DNA of 64,000 nucleotides from Bacteroidota bacterium (GTDB taxonomy: Bacteria; Bacteroidota; Bacteroidia; Cytophagales; Cyclobacteriaceae). Below the pieces are notes generated by a model. That model had not been told where the DNA came from and did no database searches. It was given only the letters and a program-made list of their open reading frames with translations. Of this stretch, positions 44,730 to 51,031 are shown one piece after another. Numbering within the stretch: position 1 is the stretch's first letter; each line of letters starts with the position of its first letter. Location: NCBI GenBank assembly GCA_023417785.1, contig JAEZEH010000184.1, positions 42,963 to 106,962 on the forward strand, written 5' to 3'. A program made the translations under genes and the position numbers.

Positions 44730-45860
44730 TTATAATCGCTGGCTGACCACTTTCTGGATTTGGTTTTTCCAAAAAGTGAAGTCACCCTCCAGAATATGTT
44801 TCCGCGCCTCCTTCACCAGCCAAAGGTAGAAAGTGAGGTTATGGATTGAAGCAATTTGTGCGCCCAAAATCTCCTTATTGATGATGAGATGCCGTAAATA
44901 GGCCTTCGAATAGAACGTGCTCGCATAACCTCCGAGTTCAGCGTCAATGGGATTCAGGTCACTTTTCCACTTTTCGTTCCGGATGTTAATGATCCCTTCC
45001 GTCGTGAACAACATACCATTTCGTGCGTTCCGGGTTGGCATTACGCAGTCAAACATATCAATACCCAGGGCAATACATTCAAGGATATTCTCCGGTGTGC
45101 CGACTCCCATCAGGTATCGCGGCTTGTCTGCAGGGAGAATGCTGCAGACGAGACTGGTCATGGCGTACATATCTTCGTGGGGTTCACCCACAGACAGACC
45201 TCCAATGGCATTTCCAGCCTGATTAGTAGACGCGATAAACGAGGCCGACTCTTCACGCAGGTCCTTGAAAACGCTTCCCTGGACGATGGGGAAGAGAGCT
45301 TGTGAATATCCGTAAAGGGGTTCGGTTTCATTTATCCGTTTGATGCAGCGCTGCAGCCAGTCATGGGTAAGTGCCATCGAACTCTTCGCATATCCGTATT
45401 CACAGGGATAAGGCGTGCATTCATCGAAAGCCATGATGATGTCGGCGCCGATAATCCGTTGGATATCCATAACGCCTTCCGGCGAGAAAAGGTGACGGGA
45501 GCCGTCGATGTGCGATTTGAATACTACACCTTCCGGGTTGATCTTGCGGTTTTCGGCCAGGGAGTAGACCTGATATCCGCCGCTGTCTGTTAAGATCGGG
45601 CGCGTCCAGCCGTTGAACCGATGCAGTCCTCCGGCCTGTTGCAGCAGCTCAAGCCCGGGCCTCAAATAAAGATGATAGGTGTTTCCGAGGATAATTTCGG
45701 CCCCGATGTCGTCGACCAGCTCCCGCTGATGAACCGCCTTCACGGATCCGGCGGTCCCTACGGGCATAAAGATGGGTGTTTCAATCCGCCCGTGGTCTGT
45801 TTGAATGGTCCCGGCGCGAGCCGAGGATTTTGAATCAGTGATTTCCAGCTGGAATCTCAT
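44730..45860 (-). CDS. tgt: tRNA-guanine transglycosylase lacking the usual Zn cysteines
   Basis: A 376-residue enzyme exchanging guanine-34 for preQ1 in queuosine tRNAs. The active-site aspartates are in PILTDSGGYQVYSL and DMFDCVMPTRNARNG, and GGLSVGEP matches the base-binding loop. I start at the ATG at 45860 (MRFQLEITD). Canonical bacterial enzymes have a CxCxxC zinc site before a conserved His; here that segment reads AELGGYASTFYSKAYLRHL, with no cysteine, although the later SIHNL histidine is kept. The zinc site therefore appears lost. First gene of the tgt-lptG-eamA run. Confidence 0.92.
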   Translation of the reverse strand: MRFQLEITDSKSSARAGTIQTDHGRIETPIFMPVGTAGSVKAVHQRELVDDIGAEIILGNTYHLYLRPGLELLQQAGGLHRFNGWTRPILTDSGGYQVYSLAENRKINPEGVVFKSHIDGSRHLFSPEGVMDIQRIIGADIIMAFDECTPYPCEYGYAKSSMALTHDWLQRCIKRINETEPLYGYSQALFPIVQGSVFKDLREESASFIASTNQAGNAIGGLSVGEPHEDMYAMTSLVCSILPADKPRYLMGVGTPENILECIALGIDMFDCVMPTRNARNGMLFTTEGIINIRNEKWKSDLNPIDAELGGYASTFYSKAYLRHLIINKEILGAQIASIHNLTFYLWLVKEARKHILEGDFTFWKNQIQKVVSQRL

Positions 45861-45923
45861 AAAGCCTGCAAAAATACGGTCGCGATCGCACAATCACACC
45901 TTAATTCAGGGCTTTCTTGCACA

Positions 45924-46991
45924 TTAATGGATTCCGCTTCCCAGGTAGGAATTAACGTTTTCCAGCGTAATGACTTCGAGGGGAAATAACTCGTGCTCGG
46001 GAGCGGCTCGTTTGAACATCAGGTTATTGATCAAATGGCTGATACCAAGATTAACCTGCCGCTTGGGATTCTGATTGATCAAAAAGTCAATGATACCTTC
46101 CCGCAGGAATTTGAGATTGTCCTCCAAAAGGTCGTAACCGATCAATCGGATCGGGCCTTTGCCTGTTTCTTTCAGTAATTCAGCAGCTACAGCCGTTCCT
46201 TTGGAGGTGCTGACAAATACACCCTTTAGTGCCTTATCCGCAAATAATTCCCGCAGCTGTTCCCGGAAGTTTTCCTTGCCTGGATGCAGGATGAAGTCGA
46301 CTATTTCAAACTGATCGGCCTTTCGTTCGACAAAAAAGTCCCTGAAACCCTTTTCCTTTTCCGATAAATGCACAGAGTCGTGAACATCTTCATCAATGTG
46401 CAGGACGGCGAATTTCCCGGGTCCGCTCTGACCGAGGTGCATGAGTTCAGCCCCCACTCTGCCACTTTCGTAAAGGTTTTGACCGATGAAACTCATCGGT
46501 TTAACCTCGGGGATATTGGTGTTAAATAAAACATACGGAATGCCTCTGGACACGAATAGCTGAAAAACCGGCAGCGACTCGTTGTAAAAAATCGGAGCTA
46601 CAACAATTCCGTCAGGAGCGTTCTCGAGGACCTGATTCGCCGTCTTTTGAAAGGAATTCTTGTCGTATAAGTCGAATACGTGCAAGTCAATGCTAACGCC
46701 GTACTGGTTCCATTCATTTTGGGCAATCCGAATCCCTTCATTTGCCTGTCCCCAGTACGGATCAAGCTCGGGATCGGGGATGATTACAGCAACGGTGTAT
46801 TTCTTATTCGATCCAAGCGTTCTTGCGATGAGATTGGGCTTATAATCAATTTGTTCCATCACCTCCGTGATCTTTTTCAGGGCATCTTCCGAGACGCGCC
46901 CACGGTTATGGAGCACCCGGTCAACGGTGCCCGCCGAAACCCCCGCAAGCCGGGCGATATCTTTAATCCGGATGTTTTTACCCAATGACAT
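45924..46991 (-). CDS. LacI-family transcriptional regulator
   Basis: A repressor-type regulator of 355 residues from the ATG at 46991 (MSLGKNIRIKDIARLAGVSA). The LacI helix-turn-helix is at residues 8-30, the hinge helix at SEDALKKITEVMEQIDY and the rest is a periplasmic-binding-like sugar domain (VAVIIPDPELDPYWGQANEG). In-frame starts at 47036 (ATG) and 47063 (GTG) would add 15 or 24 residues; the promoter position excludes the GTG and the family N-terminus favours 46991. The effector is probably a sugar or derivative, but no sugar-catabolic gene is adjacent. Operator-like repeats upstream suggest autoregulation. Confidence 0.88.
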   Translation of the reverse strand: MSLGKNIRIKDIARLAGVSAGTVDRVLHNRGRVSEDALKKITEVMEQIDYKPNLIARTLGSNKKYTVAVIIPDPELDPYWGQANEGIRIAQNEWNQYGVSIDLHVFDLYDKNSFQKTANQVLENAPDGIVVAPIFYNESLPVFQLFVSRGIPYVLFNTNIPEVKPMSFIGQNLYESGRVGAELMHLGQSGPGKFAVLHIDEDVHDSVHLSEKEKGFRDFFVERKADQFEIVDFILHPGKENFREQLRELFADKALKGVFVSTSKGTAVAAELLKETGKGPIRLIGYDLLEDNLKFLREGIIDFLINQNPKRQVNLGISHLINNLMFKRAAPEHELFPLEVITLENVNSYLGSGIH

Positions 46992-47050
46992 GCTCAAAGA
47001 AAATAATTTTTTGGGTTCCGAGGAAGACGCCGGCATAGAGCTATTTATTG

Positions 47051-47089
47051 TGTTGTCGTACACAAATTAAATGTGTGCGAACACAAATT
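47051..47089. promoter_or_regulatory. Two operator-like direct repeats, 21 bases apart
   Basis: TGTTGTCGTACACAAATT (47051-47068) and TGTGTGCGAACACAAATT (47072-47089) match at 14 of 18 positions and lie 21 bases apart, two helical turns. The second contains the near-perfect palindrome TGTGTgCGaACACA with a central CG, the hallmark of LacI-family operators. They sit between and over the promoter elements of the adjacent LacI-type gene. Confidence 0.6.
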
Positions 47090-47093
47090 CAAA
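47063..47093 (-). promoter_or_regulatory. Candidate promoter of the LacI-type gene
   Basis: On the minus strand TTTG (47093-47090) is followed after exactly 19 bases by TTAATTTG (47070-47063), one mismatch from TAnnTTTG. The palindromic operator fills the spacer, so a bound repressor would block polymerase. The predicted start near 47056 is downstream of the GTG at 47063, which rules that codon out as the start. Confidence 0.5.
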
Positions 47094-47136
47094 TTTTGAT
47101 TGTTTTTATTTCTTCTGCCCCCTATCTTCGGTACTG

Positions 47137-47226
47137 TTTTGAGTTTGGAGGCAAAGTATCGGTCTCCTGTGTTACAATTAGTTTTGGTCAATGGAAGCAG
47201 AACCATCTACGGGTGGTTCTGTTTTT
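47137..47226 (+). ncRNA. Candidate small RNA or attenuated leader
   Basis: A plus-strand promoter candidate (TTG about 20 bases before TATCTTCG, near 47101-47131) would start a transcript near 47137. About 90 bases later it meets a strong hairpin with a T-run. An internal GGAG / CTCC pairing near 47145-47167 adds structure, and no convincing open frame lies inside. It could be a small RNA, or a leader whose hairpin controls the GT2 gene at 47350. Boundaries are estimates. Confidence 0.3.
47198..47226 (+). terminator. Rho-independent terminator hairpin upstream of the GT2 gene
   Basis: A perfect 8-base stem CAGAACCA (47198-47205) / TGGTTCTG (47214-47221) with an 8-base loop is followed directly by TTTTT (47222-47226). 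It points rightward although no annotated plus-strand gene precedes it, hence the small-RNA or attenuator proposal. Confidence 0.75.
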
Positions 47227-47349
47227 ATCTGGCAGCTCCAATTTCAATTCCCCCCATAATCCCGCCAATGTATGATCTTATGCTTTTGTGGCCGTTAATC
47301 CCGAAACAGACTGCTTTTATTTGTAGACACTAATAAATCTATCGCGCCC

Positions 47350-48459
47350 TTGGAATTGCTTGAGATCACTTTTTTCGCAGTCATTTTCATTCAGGTAACT
47401 TACCTGTTAATTTTTTCGGTAGGATTGTCTCGTTCGCGAAGGCAGTCCTCTGTTTCTCCGACGACCGCGCCGGTCTCGATAATTGTCTGCGCGCACGATG
47501 AAGAGGAACATCTTAAGGAACTCATTCCGCAGCTCCTCGATCAGGCCTATCCGCAGTTTGAAATCATCGTGGTGAACGATCGCTCGAACGACAACACGTT
47601 TGAATACCTTATCGATCAGGGCAGGAAAGACCCGCGCGTGCGGATGGTTAACGTTGAGCACGTTCCGGCCCATGTGAATAGCAAGAAGTACGCGTTAACC
47701 CTCGGGATAAAGGCAGCGCGAAACGAATGGTTGCTATTGACCGACGCCGACTGCCGTCCCAGCGGTGCGAACTGGATTTCTAGTATGAGCTCCGCGTTTC
47801 AGGAAAATACCCAGTTTGTGCTGGGTGTATCCCCCTATCAAAAGGCTGGCGGTTTTCTCAACCTGTTCATACGGTTCGAATCTTTGCTCACCGCCCTTCA
47901 ATACAGCGCCTTTGCGCTGCTGAAAAGTCCATACATGGGGGTTGGACGAAATCTCGCTTACAGAAAGTCGTTTTTTCTGCAGGAGAAAGGCTTTAACCAG
48001 TTCATGAATGTTACCGGTGGCGACGACGACCTTTACGTGAACCAACATGCGACCGCGGCGAATACAAGCATCATACTTGGCCAAGATGCCGCCGTCATGA
48101 CCTACCCGGAAAGATCCTGGGGCGCATTCTTCCGCCAAAAAAAGCGGCACCTCTCGGTCGGCAAATACTACAAGTTCAAGCATCGTTTCTGGCTTGGACT
48201 GTTTATTTCAACCTGGCTGATTTCCTGGGCATTGTTGGTAGCAATTCTGGTTATGCAAACACCCCTCTTTTACTTCGCCATTGGTGCTATGGTTTTGCGC
48301 ATTATAGTCCTCGTGATAACAATGTATAGCGGTATAAAGCGATTTGGCCAGAAGTTTGAATTGTGGACTGTACCATTTTTAGATTTTCTATTTTCGATTT
48401 ACTATCTTACCACCGGCCTGATAACGTTAGGGGCTAAAAACGTAAGATGGAAGAACTAG
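47350..48459 (+). CDS. Membrane-anchored family 2 glycosyltransferase
   Basis: A 369-residue GT2 (GT-A fold) enzyme. An N-terminal helix (about residues 5-25) precedes the catalytic domain: VSIIVCAHDEEEHL, IIVVNDRSND, the DxD-type LLLTDADCRPSG, GGDDDLYVNQ as the likely base region and KKRHLSVGKYYK in place of QxxRW. Three C-terminal helices follow (about 280-365). The only reasonable start is a TTG at 47350. The sugar and acceptor are unknown; such proteins make surface or biofilm polysaccharides or glycolipids. It overlaps the sigma-factor gene by 13 bases. Confidence 0.85.
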   Translation: MELLEITFFAVIFIQVTYLLIFSVGLSRSRRQSSVSPTTAPVSIIVCAHDEEEHLKELIPQLLDQAYPQFEIIVVNDRSNDNTFEYLIDQGRKDPRVRMVNVEHVPAHVNSKKYALTLGIKAARNEWLLLTDADCRPSGANWISSMSSAFQENTQFVLGVSPYQKAGGFLNLFIRFESLLTALQYSAFALLKSPYMGVGRNLAYRKSFFLQEKGFNQFMNVTGGDDDLYVNQHATAANTSIILGQDAAVMTYPERSWGAFFRQKKRHLSVGKYYKFKHRFWLGLFISTWLISWALLVAILVMQTPLFYFAIGAMVLRIIVLVITMYSGIKRFGQKFELWTVPFLDFLFSIYYLTTGLITLGAKNVRWKN

Positions 48460-49058
48460 AAGACAGCAGGTTTTCATCAAAAGCTATGGAAGATTTCCGC
48501 CTGATTGATCTGGCGGTAGAAGGAGATGACAAGGCTTTTGCCAAACTGTTGCAGCGATACAAACGACCGGTTTACCACATGATCCTCAAAATGGTTCGCA
48601 ACGTTGATGACGCGGAGGATCTGACCATTGAATCATTCGCCAAAGCATTCCGCAGCCTGCACCGCTTCAAAAAGGATTTTACGTTCAGTACCTGGCTTTT
48701 TCGAATCGCCACCAACAACACCATCGATTTTATCCGGAAGAAAAAGCTTAATACACTAAGCATCGATAATACCTTTACCGATGACGACGGCCAGTCCGTA
48801 TCGATCGACGTGGAAGATGTTAACCTTGATCCGCAGGAGGAGGCGATTAAAATTCAGAAAGCTGAATTAATTCAGGTTTTCGTCGACAAGCTGCCACCCA
48901 AATATCAGAAGCTGGTAAGGCTCAGATACTTCAACGAACTATCATACGAAGAGATTGCCGACGAACTAGAGGCTCCCCTGGGAACCGTAAAAGCACAGCT
49001 TCATCGCGCGCGCGAACTGATGTTTGAAATGGTAAAAAATAAGCGCGACCACATCTGA
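48447..49058 (+). CDS. ECF-type RNA polymerase sigma factor
   Basis: A 203-residue sigma-70 family factor with region 2 (FAKLLQRYKRPVYHMILKM, DAEDLTIESFAKAFRSL, FSTWLFRIATNNTIDFIRKK) and region 4 (LPPKYQKLVRLRYFNELSYE, APLGTVKAQLHRARELM). There is no region 3, as in ECF factors. No anti-sigma factor gene is adjacent, which is less usual, so control may be transcriptional. Its first 13 bases overlap the GT2 gene, suggesting co-expression with it. rsmG follows 27 bases later. Confidence 0.92.
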   Translation: MEELEDSRFSSKAMEDFRLIDLAVEGDDKAFAKLLQRYKRPVYHMILKMVRNVDDAEDLTIESFAKAFRSLHRFKKDFTFSTWLFRIATNNTIDFIRKKKLNTLSIDNTFTDDDGQSVSIDVEDVNLDPQEEAIKIQKAELIQVFVDKLPPKYQKLVRLRYFNELSYEEIADELEAPLGTVKAQLHRARELMFEMVKNKRDHI

Positions 49059-49085
49059 TCGGTAGATCAAAAACAGGTAAACGCC

Positions 49086-49718
49086 GTGGTTGCTGTAGAA
49101 ATCATTTTCCGATACTTTCCCAATCTTACTGATGCACAACAAAAACAGTTCAGTCTGCTTTTCGACTTGTACGAGGACTGGAACGACAAGATAAACGTCG
49201 TGTCGCGGAAGGATATTGATAATCTTTACATCAATCATGTATTGCACTCACTGGGAATCGCTAAAGTGATGTCCTTCGCCCCCAAAGCGCGTGTGCTGGA
49301 TGTGGGAACAGGTGGCGGTTTCCCGGGTATTCCCCTGGCTATTCTGTTTCCGGAAACGCAGTTCCACCTGGTGGACTCAATAGGAAAAAAAATTACGGTT
49401 GTCCGCGCGGTAGCGGAAGGGTTGGCCTTACGAAATGTAAAGGGCGAACAGATTCGCGCCGAACAACTCACGGGCGAATATGACTTTATCGTCAGCCGTG
49501 CTGTAACGAGGTTGAAGGAATTTTACGGATGGGTGAATCGAAAAGTAAAAAAAGAATCGATTCACGGGTTGAGCAACGGCATTCTCTATTTGAAAGGAGG
49601 AGACTTGCAGGAAGAACTGGCGGAAGTAAAGAAGCCGTACCAGTTATTCGATTTATCCGACTATTTCAACGAGGATTTTTTTGAAACCAAGAAGGTGGTT
49701 TACGTTCCTATCCCGTAA
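49086..49718 (+). CDS. rsmG: 16S rRNA (guanine527-N7)-methyltransferase
   Basis: A 210-residue SAM-dependent methyltransferase modifying G527 of 16S rRNA. The SAM loop is LDVGTGGGFPGIPLAI, followed by HLVDSIGKKITVV and the catalytic-face FIVSRAVTRL. The start is a GTG at 49086. It ends 5 bases from the stop of the convergent acyltransferase gene. Confidence 0.94.
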   Translation: MVAVEIIFRYFPNLTDAQQKQFSLLFDLYEDWNDKINVVSRKDIDNLYINHVLHSLGIAKVMSFAPKARVLDVGTGGGFPGIPLAILFPETQFHLVDSIGKKITVVRAVAEGLALRNVKGEQIRAEQLTGEYDFIVSRAVTRLKEFYGWVNRKVKKESIHGLSNGILYLKGGDLQEELAEVKKPYQLFDLSDYFNEDFFETKKVVYVPIP

Positions 49719-49723
49719 ATGAG

Positions 49724-50470
49724 TTAGCTCCCGATAGGTGCGTTGTGGGTCATTAAGATCCCTTGCATCTGCTCAAAAGTTTTCGATTTCAGCATTTGAA
49801 TGTCATCCGGGGTCAGGCCTTCCGTCGGGATTTCATCACCAACATAAATGCGAATGAGTCCGGGCCGCAGTTGGATCGTTCCCGGCGGCATAAGCCGACC
49901 TGCGCCCACGACTACCAAAGGAAGCAGTGATTGCTGCGTATCAATAGCAAGACGGAATGCGCCGTCGTGAAAAGGCTGTAACAGTTCTTTGGATCTGTTC
50001 TGGGTTCCTTCAACAAAGATGAGAATCGAAATGCCGTTGCGCAGAATCTGTTTAAGAACGTCGAGGCTTTTCCGCCGGCTCTGGCTGCTGGATCGGTCTA
50101 CGATAACAGTGGCACTGGCGGCAATCCAGCCAAAAATCGGAATCTTCTTCAGTTCCTTTTTTGCCAGAGGTCGGAACTGGCCGGGGATGATCATCCGAAT
50201 ACCAGGAAGATCCAGGAAAGAGGTGTGATTGCTGACGTAGATATAGGACTTCTTTCTGTCAATTTTCTCGCGACCGTAAAACCGGTAACGTATAAAGGTG
50301 AGTTTGCTGAAAATCCAGCTCCATATATAAAGGAAGAAGTACCCGACTGAACCAAGGCCGAAAAAGTGAGGCAGTGTTAAACCCGGAAGGAACAGGATCA
50401 TAAAAACCGTAAAGACCAGCCCCACCCAGAAGATGTACAGGCCCCGGAAAAAGGATCGAATTACTTTCAA
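49724..50470 (-). CDS. Lysophospholipid acyltransferase (PlsC-like)
   Basis: A 248-residue membrane acyltransferase, probably 1-acyl-glycerol-3-phosphate acyltransferase. The catalytic HxxxxD is in SNHTSFLDLPG, the second block is GWIAASATVIVDRS, and the substrate motif is FVEGTQNRSKELLQPFHDGAF. An N-terminal helix (about residues 8-35) anchors it. The first start is a TTG at 50470; the next ATG would cut the helix. Lone receiver protein gene upstream on the same strand. Confidence 0.88.
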   Translation of the reverse strand: MKVIRSFFRGLYIFWVGLVFTVFMILFLPGLTLPHFFGLGSVGYFFLYIWSWIFSKLTFIRYRFYGREKIDRKKSYIYVSNHTSFLDLPGIRMIIPGQFRPLAKKELKKIPIFGWIAASATVIVDRSSSQSRRKSLDVLKQILRNGISILIFVEGTQNRSKELLQPFHDGAFRLAIDTQQSLLPLVVVGAGRLMPPGTIQLRPGLIRIYVGDEIPTEGLTPDDIQMLKSKTFEQMQGILMTHNAPIGS

Positions 50471-50527
50471 AACAAGCTCTTGTAAACCGGCTGAAAGTTC
50501 TTAAAGTTTGGCGAACATCCAAGGGAA

Positions 50528-50926
50528 TCAGGCTACCGCTCCGGGAAAATACTTGTCGAGAATCCTGATGAAATTGTCGAGGCGAAACGGTTTTACAAGA
50601 TGTTCATCCATGCCCGCGTCTTTTATTTCCTGGGTGTGTTCCGCTGAGCTGTACGTTGTCAACGCAAAAATGGGAACGTACCGAACTGAATTCTTGAATT
50701 CAACGTCGCGGATCCAGCGCGTGGCGTCCAGCCCGTCCTGGTCAGGCATACGGATATCCATCAATACGAAATCAAAGGAGTCGCCTTTTATGGCTTCGAT
50801 AGCTTCGATTCCGTTACCGGCCACGATCGACGAGATCCCGACGGAAGCCAGATTTGCCTTTATGATGGTTTGGATGACCCGGTCATCCTCGACTACAAGA
50901 GCACGTAAACCGTTAACATTCTTCAT
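50528..50926 (-). CDS. Stand-alone receiver (CheY-like) response regulator
   Basis: A 132-residue single receiver domain without an output domain. Residues expected for phosphorylation are all present: the acidic pair in VVEDDRVI, Asp57 in FVLMDIRMPDQDG, the Thr in FALTTYSS and the Lys in EHLVKPF. I use the ATG at 50926. Such proteins pass phosphate to other components or modulate partners. The hybrid-kinase-like sequence suggests it may be a detached receiver. No kinase is adjacent; the nearest orphan is the TPR kinase in the nuo cluster, far away. Confidence 0.88.
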   Translation of the reverse strand: MKNVNGLRALVVEDDRVIQTIIKANLASVGISSIVAGNGIEAIEAIKGDSFDFVLMDIRMPDQDGLDATRWIRDVEFKNSVRYVPIFALTTYSSAEHTQEIKDAGMDEHLVKPFRLDNFIRILDKYFPGAVA

Positions 50927-51031
50927 ATTAAGGTGATTTCGGATCTCTAATTTAACACCGGGAGGGGGATTTTCCGGTCCCATTGAAAGAGTATAACGGA
51001 AAGCCGGCGACCGGAACGGCGGCCCGGCAGA

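Larger units (their letters stand above)
46992..47349. other. Regulatory intergenic region between lacI-like and GT2 genes
   Basis: The longest non-coding stretch of the window, about 358 bases with the chosen starts. It holds, from left to right, the leader of the LacI-type gene, two operator-like repeats, a minus-strand promoter candidate, a plus-strand promoter candidate, a possible short RNA ending in a hairpin with a T-run, and about 120 bases of leader before the GT2 start, in which I recognise nothing. Confidence 0.7.

Noticed and set aside
50940..51030. GC-rich hairpin between the lone receiver and lptD genes as a terminator
   Set aside because: Several GCCGG/CCGGC pairings are possible but the downstream T-tract is only three bases and the pairing is ambiguous.
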